NCBI RefSeq assembly: GCF_013302895.1
Contig: NZ_VJOK01000001.1
Coordinates: 2,548,971 to 2,586,857 of the forward strand
Length of the DNA stretch: 37,887 bases
Direction of reading: 5' to 3'
From: Streptomyces albus subsp. chlorinus
GTDB lineage: Bacteria > Actinomycetota > Actinomycetes > Streptomycetales > Streptomycetaceae
In this document: positions 7,875 to 15,388 of the stretch, one piece after another
How the letters are laid out: the number at the start of each line of letters is the position of its first letter
Numbering within the stretch: the first letter of the stretch is position 1
Translations under genes and position numbers: made by a program
The notes under the pieces: generated by a model
Told to the model about the DNA's origin: nothing
The model's database searches: none
The model's input: only the letters and a program-made list of their open reading frames with translations

Positions 7875-9137
7875 GTGGAGTCTGCCGTCGCGGGCATATC
7901 CGCCGACCGTCGGTCCTTGGTCTCCCTCATCGCCCGGCTTCGCTCCCCCAGTGGACAAGCGAACCCCTTCCCCCTGTACCACGAGTTGCGGGAAAGGGGC
8001 GATGTGGTCCGTGCCCCCTGGGGGGCCCATCTCCTCACCGGGTACGAGGTGTGCGAGCAGGTGCACCGCAACGGCAGAACGTGGCTGGTACCCGACGCCG
8101 CGTGGCGGGCACGGAACGGGGCCGGCTCCTTCCGCTGGAACGCGCCGTCCGTACAGGGCCTGGTCAAGACGCTGGCCTGGCTCAACGCGCCCGAGCACAC
8201 CCGCCAGCGGCGCTCCCTGGGCAACGTCTTCGGCCGGGGCGCCATCGACGCGCTGCGGCCCTTCGTGGAGGCGACCGTCGAACGGCTGCTGGACACGCTG
8301 GCCGAACGGCTGCGCGAGGAGGGTGAGGCCGACTTCGTCCCGCTCGTGAGCGAGGAGCTGCCCGTCGCCACGCTCGGGCACTGGATGGGCATACCGGCCG
8401 GGGACCACGCCCTGCTGCGGGAGTTGATGCACGCCCTGGAGCCTGCCCAGGAACTGCTGCCCACCAAAAGCGAGCTGGAGTCGGCCGCCGTCGGCATGAC
8501 GGGCCTGCGCGACTACTTCACCGCCTTCGTCCGCGACCGGCGCCGCCACCCTGGGGACGACCCGGTGTCGCGCTGGATGCGGACCTGGGACGAGATCGAG
8601 CCCGACCGCGAGGCCGCCGACGAGAACCTCTACAACCTGGCCATGTTCCTCACCATCGCGTCGCTGGAGACGTCCTCGACGACGCTGTCCGTCATGGTCT
8701 CGCTGCTGGCCCGCGACCGCGACCGGTGGCAGTGGCTGCGCGCCCACCCCGCCCACGTACCGGACGCCGTCGAGGAGGTGCTGCGCTACGACCCCGCCAT
8801 CCACGTCAGCACCCGGGTCGCCGCCGAGCCCACGGTCATCGGCGGGGTCCCGGTGGAGAAGGACGAGATGGTGCACGTCCTGCTCGGCTCCGCCAACCAC
8901 GACCCCCGCCGGTACCCCGACCCGGACACCTTCGACATCCACCGCAAGGCGTCCCATCTCAGCTTCGGCGTCGGCCCGCACTACTGCCTGGGCGCGGCGC
9001 TGGGGCGGCTGCAGACGACCTCGCTGCTCACCGGGCTGCTGCGCCGCTTCCCACGGCTGGGGGTCGGTGCCGAGCCCGTCTTCGCCCCGCGGGTAGCGTT
9101 CCGTCGGCTCATGGAGCTGAAGGTGGTCCACGAGTGA
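7875..9137 (+). CDS. Cytochrome P450, intact
   Basis: A 420-residue soluble P450 monooxygenase. The K helix has a canonical EEVLRYDPAIHV (EXXR present), the heme loop is FGVGPHYCLGAALGR, and the I-helix reads IASLETSSTTLS, with Glu-Thr in the oxygen-activation position but Ser in place of the usual Gly. The C-helix WLNAPEHTRQRR gives the normal propionate contacts. I chose the GTG at 7875 because AAAAGGAG (7861-7868) lies 6 nt upstream; an in-frame ATG at 7845 would add 10 residues without a ribosome site. It follows the frameshifted conservon P450 after a 114-bp gap with its own likely promoter, and precedes a crotonase-family gene by 19 bp. Substrate is unknown; no ferredoxin or reductase gene is adjacent. 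Confidence 0.93.
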   Translation: MESAVAGISADRRSLVSLIARLRSPSGQANPFPLYHELRERGDVVRAPWGAHLLTGYEVCEQVHRNGRTWLVPDAAWRARNGAGSFRWNAPSVQGLVKTLAWLNAPEHTRQRRSLGNVFGRGAIDALRPFVEATVERLLDTLAERLREEGEADFVPLVSEELPVATLGHWMGIPAGDHALLRELMHALEPAQELLPTKSELESAAVGMTGLRDYFTAFVRDRRRHPGDDPVSRWMRTWDEIEPDREAADENLYNLAMFLTIASLETSSTTLSVMVSLLARDRDRWQWLRAHPAHVPDAVEEVLRYDPAIHVSTRVAAEPTVIGGVPVEKDEMVHVLLGSANHDPRRYPDPDTFDIHRKASHLSFGVGPHYCLGAALGRLQTTSLLTGLLRRFPRLGVGAEPVFAPRVAFRRLMELKVVHE

Positions 9138-9156
9138 GCGAGCGACAGGAGAGCAT

Positions 9157-9906
9157 GTGATCGGGACGTTCAAGAACCTCCGGGTCGAACAGCGGGGGCC
9201 GGTGCTCGCGGTGGAACTGGCCTGCCCGGAGACGGGGAACACCGTCACGGAGGCGCTGCTGGACGACCTGCTGGGCGTGCTCACCGTGCTGCCCGACCTC
9301 ACCGAGGTGAGGGCCGTCGTCCTCTCGGGCGCGGGGCCCGACTTCTGCCTCGGCGGCGACCGGCGGGAGATCGCCACGATGCTCTCCCAGGACGCCACCG
9401 GGGCCGGTGTCCGTGTCTCGAGCGACAAGGCACGCCGGGTCTGCGAGGCGCTGTCCACCACCGGTGCCGTCACCATCGCGCAGGTGCGGGGGCAGGTCAT
9501 CGGGGCGGGTCTGGCCCTCGTGCTCCACTGCGATCTGCGGGTGGGCGCGGAGAACTGCCGCTTCCGGCTGCCGGAACTGGCACTCGGTATGCCGCTCGCG
9601 TGGGGCGGCGCGCTCCCCAGGCTGCTGAACGAGGTGGGCGCCGCCAGGGCCCGCGAACTCATCCTGACCTGCCGGGCGTTCGGCGCGGTGGAGGCGGAGC
9701 GGCTGGCCGTGCTGCACCGGGTGGTGCCCGAGGCCGAACTGGACGCCGCCGTCGAGGAGTGGGTGCGGCCGATCGTCCGCCGCTCCCCCGCGGCCCTGCG
9801 GGTCACCAAGTCCCTGCTCAACTCCTACGCCGCCGCCACCCGGCTGGCGGACCCAGCGCTGCTCGACGCCGAACTCATGGCGTCCGTGCTGGCGTCCAGG
9901 GGCTGA
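9157..9906 (+). CDS. Enoyl-CoA hydratase/isomerase family protein
   Basis: A 249-residue crotonase-fold protein. Oxyanion-hole segments are FCLGGDRREI (about 65-74) and GQVIGAGLAL (about 112-121). LPELALGMPLAWGGALPRL (about 133-151) contains one candidate catalytic Glu, and ARELILTCRAFGAVEAERL supplies the second, so both hydratase Glu positions appear occupied. The GTG at 9157 follows AGGAGA; an overlapping ATG at 9155 is out of frame. It sits 19 bp after the intact P450 and is very likely co-transcribed with it, so the pair may act on a CoA-linked or acyl substrate. Hydration, isomerisation or another crotonase reaction cannot be told apart from sequence alone. Confidence 0.88.
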   Translation: MIGTFKNLRVEQRGPVLAVELACPETGNTVTEALLDDLLGVLTVLPDLTEVRAVVLSGAGPDFCLGGDRREIATMLSQDATGAGVRVSSDKARRVCEALSTTGAVTIAQVRGQVIGAGLALVLHCDLRVGAENCRFRLPELALGMPLAWGGALPRLLNEVGAARARELILTCRAFGAVEAERLAVLHRVVPEAELDAAVEEWVRPIVRRSPAALRVTKSLLNSYAAATRLADPALLDAELMASVLASRG

Positions 9907-9910
9907 GGGC

Positions 9911-11212
9911 TCACCGGCGCGGCGGCGGGCCGATCTCCAGCCGCAGGAAGCGCGGCCGGTAGAAGGCGACGTCCCGGTGGATGGCCCCGGCCGGCCCCAG
10001 GATGTTGACGTCGTAGCTGAGCAGCAGGCCGTCCCCCGTGCCGGGGCGGGTGAACTCCGGGTGGGCCTGCGGGTTGTAGGGGACGGCACCGGCCTGCGCG
10101 GCGCCCTCCGGCAGCGGGGGCCGCGCCACCCGGCCGGGTCCGTGCCAGGGGCCGGTCGGCCCGCAGGACCAGTACGAGACGATGTCGGTGATCCCCTTCC
10201 CTTCCGGCGCCCCGGCGTCCATGGTCAGCAGCAGCCAGGTGCCGCCGTGCCGTACGACGGAGTAGGTGCCGGTGGCGCCCCGCTGCACGGTGCGGCCGAC
10301 GAGTATCGGCCTCGACCTGGCGGGGTCGTCCTGCCAGCCCGGCCCCTCGGTACCCGGGTGCCGCGCCCCGCCCCAGTACTGCCACGCGCCCGGCTCGTCG
10401 AGGCGGCCCCGGGGCGCGCGGGCCACGTGCGCGCGCGACGCCTTGCCGCCGACGCTGCCCTCGTCGGCGCCGAAGACGTACGTCCACCCGCCGTGCGTGA
10501 CGGCCGACGTGCCGTAGAGCACCCGGCGTTCGACGTGCGTCCCGCCCGGCCGGTGGAGCGGGGCGATCCCCTCCAGCCGCAGGCCGGGCAGCGAGAGGGT
10601 GGCCACCTCGGTCGCCCGGGGCACCCCGTAGATCCAGGGTGCCCGGCCCGCCTCCCGCTGCCACAGCAGCACGCGCAGCACCCGCTCGGCGGAGCCGGGG
10701 CGCCGCGGCTCGACCACCGCCTGCACGGGCCAGCGCCACACCTCCCGCCCGTCCGGGGTCGCGGTGCCGGGGAAGAGCGCGGCGGGGCGGGTGGGGGTGC
10801 CGCCGAGCAGGGTCCGGGTGAAGCGGCCGTCGGACGACATGACCAGCGCCGAGTTGCGCACCCAGACCGGGCCGGGCCGGCGGCCGCGGCCGTGCACCTC
10901 GTCCAGGAAGGTGTCGGCGGACAGCCACAGCGTGCGGCCGTCCGGCAGCCGTACCGAGCGGGTGCCGTCGCCGCCGGTCCAGTCGTCCGGCCGCGTGTTG
11001 TCGTCGCCGTACCGCGCCAGGGCGTCGGTCATGCCCGGATCGGTGCGCCAGCCGGTGACGCGCGCCCCCGCACAGCCGCGTGCTCCGGCCCCCTCCGCCC
11101 CCTCTTCCCCGGAGCCGGGCACCAACAGCAGCACGGCGAGCAGCCCGAGTGCGGCCAGCACTCCGAGCCCCACCTGTTCCCGCCCGCTACCGACCGGCCA
11201 GTGACGCAGCAT
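9911..11212 (-). CDS. Membrane-anchored DUF4185/DUF5005-like propeller protein
   Basis: A 433-residue exported protein. An N-terminal hydrophobic segment at about residues 14-33 (VGLGVLAALGLLAVLLLVPG) acts as a signal anchor. The outer part opens with YGDDNTRPDDWTGGDGTRSV and LWLSADTFLDEV, then NSALVMSSDGRF and several blade-like repeats containing WTYVFGAD, YSVVRHGGTWLLLTMD and GLLLSYDVN. This resembles five-bladed propeller proteins of the glycosidase-like DUF4185/DUF5005 group, with Asp residues in positions like those of glycoside hydrolase families. I cannot show catalysis. The ATG at 11212 was chosen because upstream residues are not family-like; there is no clear ribosome site, so leaderless translation is possible. 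Convergent with the crotonase gene, 4 bp apart. Confidence 0.7.
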   Translation of the reverse strand: MLRHWPVGSGREQVGLGVLAALGLLAVLLLVPGSGEEGAEGAGARGCAGARVTGWRTDPGMTDALARYGDDNTRPDDWTGGDGTRSVRLPDGRTLWLSADTFLDEVHGRGRRPGPVWVRNSALVMSSDGRFTRTLLGGTPTRPAALFPGTATPDGREVWRWPVQAVVEPRRPGSAERVLRVLLWQREAGRAPWIYGVPRATEVATLSLPGLRLEGIAPLHRPGGTHVERRVLYGTSAVTHGGWTYVFGADEGSVGGKASRAHVARAPRGRLDEPGAWQYWGGARHPGTEGPGWQDDPARSRPILVGRTVQRGATGTYSVVRHGGTWLLLTMDAGAPEGKGITDIVSYWSCGPTGPWHGPGRVARPPLPEGAAQAGAVPYNPQAHPEFTRPGTGDGLLLSYDVNILGPAGAIHRDVAFYRPRFLRLEIGPPPRR

Positions 11213-11450
11213 CGGGCCCAGGCTAGGCGCCGCAGCGCGCCCTGCGTACGCACCCGGGAGACAAAACCGGCCCGCGTGAGAGGGCCTCATCGCTCAACAC
11301 GGTGCGCGCACGCGGTCCGGGGTGTGCGGCCCGCGCGGTGGGCGCACGGTACGTGGTGCGCGGCCTGCGGCCCTCCCCCGGACGCTGTCGGTACGTACCA
11401 CCGCCTAGAGTGCTGCGCACGGCAGCGGTTGACGCACGGGGGCACGAACG

Positions 11451-11711
11451 ATGGCGAGGACGGCCCAGCAGCACGGGCGCGGGGCCGGGAACGGAACCGG
11501 GACCCGGAGCGGGGGCGGCCGGGACGGTGGCGGAGGCGCGGGAGGCCGCGAGGGGGGCGTGGGCGACGCGCCCTTGGCCGGCGAGGCCCTCCTGCGCGCC
11601 GAACCGGCCTCGGGGAACCGGCCTCCGGGCGAGCTGTGGAAGCGGGTCGCACCGGGGCTGGCCACGAGGGCCGTCCCGAGCGACGACACGAGGGAAGGGA
11701 ACCGCCGATGA
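11451..11711 (+). CDS. Gly/Arg-rich small ORF before the SDR gene
   Basis: An 86-codon frame whose first half is low-complexity Gly/Arg/Ala (GRGAGNGTGTRSGGG and similar) and whose second half (GEALLRAEPASGNRPPGELW) looks more protein-like. Its stop overlaps the SDR start in ATGA (11708-11711), the arrangement of a coupled leader gene. I recognise no family. It could equally be an untranslated leader, since GC-rich DNA easily leaves a frame open. A weak GGGGG ribosome site precedes the ATG. Confidence 0.3.
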   Translation: MARTAQQHGRGAGNGTGTRSGGGRDGGGGAGGREGGVGDAPLAGEALLRAEPASGNRPPGELWKRVAPGLATRAVPSDDTREGNRR

Positions 11712-12514
11712 CAACCGCCGACCACGAGGACGGCTCCCCCGAGGAAGCCGTTCCCTCCCGTCCCGTCTACCCCGACCTGGCGGGCAAGGTCGCCGTGGTG
11801 ACGGGCGGTTCGCGGGGCATCGGGGCCGGGACGGCGCGGGCGCTGGTCGAACAAGGCGTGGCCGTCTGCCTGGTGGGCCGCGACCGCACCGCCCTCTTCC
11901 AGGTCGCGGAGGACATCGGCAAACGGGGCGGCACCGCGATCGGGGCCGTCGCGGACGTGACGGACGCCGCCGCACTGCGCCGGGTGGCCGACCGGGTCGC
12001 CGAGGAACTGGGACCGGTCGACATCCTGGCCGCCTTCGCGGGCGGAACCCCCGCCCCCGTGCCGGCGGCCGACCTCACCGAGGATCGCTGGCGCCAGACA
12101 CTCGACACGGAGCTGACCGCCACGTACCTGACCGTCCGCACGTTCCTGCCCGGCATGAGGGAACGCTTGACCGGTAGCATCCTCACGCTCTCCGCCGCGC
12201 GCGGCCGGGCACCGCAGGGCAACCTCGCCCACACCGTCGCCAACGCGGGCCTTGTCGCCCTCACCCAGCAGCTCGCCACCGAGCTGGGCCCCCGCGGCAT
12301 CCGCGTCAACTGCCTGGCCCCCACCGTGGTCCGCACCGAGAAGGTGAGGGAGTCCCTCTCCAAGGAGACCCAGCACAAACTGGCCCTCCGCCATCCCCTG
12401 CGCCGCCTCGGCGAACCGTCGGACGTCGCCTCCGCCGCCGTGTTCCTCGCCTCGGAGGCGGCCGGCTACCTGACGGGCGTCACCCTGGACGTGACGGGCG
12501 GCGCCCGGCGATGA
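11708..12514 (+). CDS. Short-chain dehydrogenase/reductase homologue lacking Tyr/Lys
   Basis: A 268-residue SDR-fold protein. The cofactor site is intact: VAVVTGGSRGIGAG near residues 29-42, an ADVTDAAAL acidic contact and AAFAGGTPAP in the NNAG position. The catalytic Ser is at 162 (LTLSAARG). In the YxxxK position the protein reads HTVANAGLVAL, so Tyr is His175 and Lys is Asn179, while the flanking family residues align exactly. The C-terminus GYLTGVTLDVTGG is typical. It therefore probably binds NAD(P) but is unlikely to be a classical dehydrogenase. Start ATG 11708 follows GAAGGGAA and overlaps the small upstream ORF. Confidence 0.85.
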   Translation: MTTADHEDGSPEEAVPSRPVYPDLAGKVAVVTGGSRGIGAGTARALVEQGVAVCLVGRDRTALFQVAEDIGKRGGTAIGAVADVTDAAALRRVADRVAEELGPVDILAAFAGGTPAPVPAADLTEDRWRQTLDTELTATYLTVRTFLPGMRERLTGSILTLSAARGRAPQGNLAHTVANAGLVALTQQLATELGPRGIRVNCLAPTVVRTEKVRESLSKETQHKLALRHPLRRLGEPSDVASAAVFLASEAAGYLTGVTLDVTGGARR

Positions 12515-12605
12515 GGGCTGCCTCGACGGGCTCGACGGCACCGAGCGGCCTCCCGCCGGATGGCACCACGTCCTTCCGGGGAGCCGCGGGCTGAGATGCC
12601 CGGAC

Positions 12606-13602
12606 TCAGGGCCGGGGCCGAGGACTCGCCGAAGGCCCGGCGGTGGCCCGGACTACCGGGAGCCCGCCAACAGGCTGCCGCTTGTAGAAGGACTCCTCCA
12701 GGTAGGCGGCCTCGTGCGGCTGGTAGGGCTCCTCCAGGTAGGCGGCCTCGTCCTCGTCGAGTTCGACGTACAACGCGGCGACCGCGTCGGCCAGCTGGGC
12801 CGGCTTGGTGACCCCGACGATGGGCGAGGTCACCACCGGGTTGCGCATGACCCGGGCCAGGGCGACCTGGGCCGGGACAGACCCCGCTTGCCCGCGATCT
12901 CGTGGACGCGCTCGGCCACCGCCTGGTCCTCGTCGCGGTAGAGGATCTTGTCGCCCGCGTCGGTCCCGGCACGCGCTGTCGCGGCGTCCCGGGCCCGCGT
13001 CAGCCTGCCCCGCGCCAGCGGGCTCCACGGGATCGCGCCGATACCCTGGTCGGCGCGGAGCGGGAACATCTCCCGCTCCGCTTCCCGGTGAATGAGGTTG
13101 TAGTGGTCCTGCATCGACACGAACCGGGTCCGGCCGTTCAGGTCAGCCAGGTACAGGGCCTTGGCGAACTGCCAGCCGTACGTGGAAGAGGCTCCGATGT
13201 AGCGGACCTTCCCGGACTTGACCGCGTCGTGCAGCGCCTCAAGGGTTTCCTCGATCGGGGTGTCGTAGTCCCAGCGGTGGATCTGGTACAGGTGACAGCC
13301 AGGCGCCGTTCGGGCCGGGGCGCATCCGCATCCAGACCTTGGTGGAGAGAACGACCTCCTCGCGCCGGGCGAAGTCCTCGACCGCCTGGGCGACGATCTC
13401 CTCACTGCTTCCGGCGCTGTACCCATTGGCCGTGTCGAGAAAGTCAACGCCGGCCTCAAGCGCCTGCTTGATGAACTCCCGGCTGGCCTCCCCGCCCAGC
13501 GACCACGGCTCGCCGCCCCGGTCCGGCTCGCCGAAGCTCATACAGCCGAGGGCGATGGCGGAGACTTCCAGCCCGGTTATTCCGAGCTTGGGTGTATCGC
13601 AT
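12606..13602 (-). pseudogene. Aldo/keto reductase pseudogene
   Basis: Pieces of one AKR of the auxin-responsive type are spread over different reverse frames. An ATG at 13602 opens MRYT, but one extra C (ACACCC) shifts the frame before KLGITGLEVSAIALGCMSFG. That frame runs to WMRMRPGPNGAW, where about 20 family residues are missing and the frame changes to LYQIHRWDYDTPIEETLEAL. This runs through WSPLARGRLTRARDAA to HEIAGKRG, where a third shift leads to ARVMRNPVVTSPIVGVTKPA and the end at 12606. A 23-bp direct repeat duplicates EAAYLEE near the C-terminus. The active-site Asp, Tyr, Lys and His can still be seen (DFLDTANGY, STKV, YQIHRW). At least three lesions make a functional product very unlikely. 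Confidence 0.88.
12693..12751. repeat. 23-bp direct repeat inside the AKR pseudogene
   Basis: The same 23 bases, beginning CTCCTCCAGG, occur at 12693-12715 and 12729-12751, 36 bp apart. In the reverse frame this duplicates EAAYLEE as an in-frame 12-residue step. It looks like a local slippage duplication at the 3' end of a decaying gene. Confidence 0.8.
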
Positions 13603-13668
13603 GCCTGGGAAGCTACGAGCTGGAGGGCGCTCCAACGCACATACGTCTCGGTCCGCAATTCGGATTTC

Positions 13669-14487
13669 TCAGCCGAGCGCGCGGGGCACAGCGGCGGGCA
13701 ACTGTGCTCGGGATGCTGTGACGATGACGGGGATTGTGTGCCCCGCCGCCTTCAACGCATCGCCTGTCACTTCCACCAGCCACACCGCCACATCAGGTGA
13801 CCACTCGCGCACACGGCACAAGAGCCGCACTGCCGGCCGTGCGCCTTCGATGAGCGGCTGTCCTTCCCCCGTCGCGGCAAGGTACGCGGTCACGTCCTGC
13901 GGTGCGGCGGCTACTTCGGCGGCTGTGCCAAAATGGTCCTGCACGGCTCGACGGACACGGGAAGCCTCCTGCGGGCCCCATGCAGAAGACGGAGCAGCGG
14001 AGACCGTCACAAGCACGTCGACGGACAGGGAGGGATCAGCCAGCCCGAACCAGTCGCGCATGTCCTCCCAATCGCCCTCGGCGTCCCCAGCGGTGATCTG
14101 CAGAGGCAAGTATGTCCGCAGCGCGGTGACTGTCGGCTCACCTGCCCGCTCCAAGGCATCGGTCAGGACACGAGCCATGGGCAGGACCGGCAGACGCGGG
14201 AGAAGAACGTCGTCAGGAATGTCCGCACGCAGCCAAGCGAGAGCACGAATTCCCGTTCTGCCGGACCAGTCGCCTCCCCTGTCACAGTCGGCCCAGCGAT
14301 CCGGAACCTGGAAGAATTTCCTGCCGCTTGACGACCGCCATCCGTAGGGAGCGTGCCAGCCGTAGGCATCAGCTCGCTGCATCGCGAGGTCCAGTACAGA
14401 ATCGCGGAACTCTTCCTCACCGGCGCGTTCAAGCCACGGATACGGCTTGAAACTCCCATGGATCTCAACAGTCATTCCGCAGTGCAT
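13669..14487 (-). CDS. Protein of unknown function
   Basis: A 272-residue protein that I do not recognise. It begins MHCGMTVEIHGSFKPYPW, with aromatic and acidic residues (WLERAGEEEF, WHAPYGW, FFQVPDRWADCD) in the first third, a middle section DWEDMRDWFGLADPSLS, and a Val-rich C-terminal half with DVAVWLVEVTGDAL. There is no signal peptide or membrane segment, so it is probably cytoplasmic. The start at 14487 has GGGGAG 6 nt upstream; an internal ATG at 14475 is possible. It begins 34 nt after the stop of the secreted-protein gene on the same strand, so the two probably form an operon. Confidence 0.65.
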   Translation of the reverse strand: MHCGMTVEIHGSFKPYPWLERAGEEEFRDSVLDLAMQRADAYGWHAPYGWRSSSGRKFFQVPDRWADCDRGGDWSGRTGIRALAWLRADIPDDVLLPRLPVLPMARVLTDALERAGEPTVTALRTYLPLQITAGDAEGDWEDMRDWFGLADPSLSVDVLVTVSAAPSSAWGPQEASRVRRAVQDHFGTAAEVAAAPQDVTAYLAATGEGQPLIEGARPAVRLLCRVREWSPDVAVWLVEVTGDALKAAGHTIPVIVTASRAQLPAAVPRALG

Positions 14488-14521
14488 AGCCAACTCCCCG
14501 GTGGAATCTCCACCACCTGCC

Positions 14522-15052
14522 TCAGACAGCACAACGCCTCTTCACCGGCTTGGTATACGCCTTTTCCGGCGAATCAGCAACGCCAATGATGTCGACGTCG
14601 ATCAGGCTGCGCCACTGACGCGTCTTTTTGCTGCTGCATTTCCTCCGCGCTGTGGCACGTGGCTTGCTGCTGCCAGGGTTGGCAGGCTTGACCTTCTTCA
14701 CCCCCTTGGCAACCGTGTGCCATTTCTTCCCCTTCTTCGCCCTCACCTGCAGCCAGATTGTCACCTTGGCCTTGCTGCCGGGACCGCTGAACTTCTTCCA
14801 CCACCCGTGAGCTGACGCGGTCCTGGGCGCGGTTCTCGAGATATGGACGCGGTCACCGTAGGTTCCGAAACGCCCAGCTCCGGCAGCATAGGTCTCCGTC
14901 CGTACGTCGCCAGTGCTCACCTCGTGAACACCTGCGGCATCAAGACCAGGGTCCGCAGCTCCCCCCTGTGCGTGCGCTTGCGCTGGAACCGCGGCACCTA
15001 CGGTCATCAGTACGGCCAGTGCAACGGACGCAGCTATCTCGCGAATGCACAC
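14522..15052 (-). CDS. Secreted basic protein of unknown function
   Basis: A 176-residue exported protein. A signal peptide (about residues 1-27) has the core VALAVLMTVGAAV and ends AQAHAQ. The mature part contains GDRVHISRTAPRTASAHGWW (about 67-86), a Lys-rich stretch KAKVTIWLQVRAKKGKKWHT and two cysteines near the end (RRKCSSKK and VKRRC) flanking WRSLIDVDIIGVADSPEKAY; they could form a disulfide. I recall similar small secreted streptomycete proteins but no known function. The GTG at 15052 was chosen because GGAGGG lies 8 nt upstream; an ATG at 15094 would extend the N-terminus by 14 residues. Probably co-transcribed with the downstream unknown gene. Confidence 0.7.
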   Translation of the reverse strand: MCIREIAASVALAVLMTVGAAVPAQAHAQGGAADPGLDAAGVHEVSTGDVRTETYAAGAGRFGTYGDRVHISRTAPRTASAHGWWKKFSGPGSKAKVTIWLQVRAKKGKKWHTVAKGVKKVKPANPGSSKPRATARRKCSSKKTRQWRSLIDVDIIGVADSPEKAYTKPVKRRCAV

Positions 15053-15075
15053 GTAGAGTTCCCTCCACCACCTGC

Positions 15076-15091
15076 GAATGCAAACGCATTC
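15076..15091. promoter_or_regulatory. Inverted repeat upstream of the secreted-protein gene
   Basis: GAATGC-AAAC-GCATTC has perfect 6-bp arms and lies 23 nt upstream of the GTG start at 15052. It may be an operator or a leader stem. No binding protein can be named. Confidence 0.4.
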
Positions 15092-15208
15092 CACACCATC
15101 GCATAGTAAGGCTGCTTGTCAGTCGTATAGGAATTCTTGCAGCAGGACCTTCGTGTGGCACCGTGGGAGGGCAGGCGATCTCGTTCCTCGCGGGTGAGGG
15201 TGGCCCGG

Positions 15209-15388
15209 TCAAAGCCGTGGGAGATCAGTGACGAATTGTGGGCGGTGATCGCGGTTGCGCACCTGCGTGACGAACGCGGCCCACGCCGCTGTTGAAAACA
15301 CCAGCGGCGTGAGGGACGGGTCCTTGCTGTCACGCACCGGGACGACGCCGAACGTGCCGTCCGGCACGTTGTCGTGACTGTGTGCGCG
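15209..15388 (-). pseudogene. Truncated DUF397 gene
   Basis: In a reverse frame between stops at 15389-15391 and 15209-15211 lies DNVPDGTFGVVPVRDSKDPS followed by LVFSTAAWAAFVTQV, the unmistakable C-terminal half of a DUF397 protein. The N-terminal half (the W-x-KSSYS and NCVEV region) is absent. An in-frame GTG at 15367 could give at most 52 residues. The frame overlaps the 3' end of the XRE/DUF5753 gene, the place where the partner DUF397 gene is usually found. It is either a remnant left by a deletion or a very short protein. Confidence 0.7.

Noticed and set aside
12693..12751. Direct repeat as a CRISPR or mobile-element signal
   Set aside because: Only two copies, without spacers, inside a coding remnant. 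It is a local duplication.
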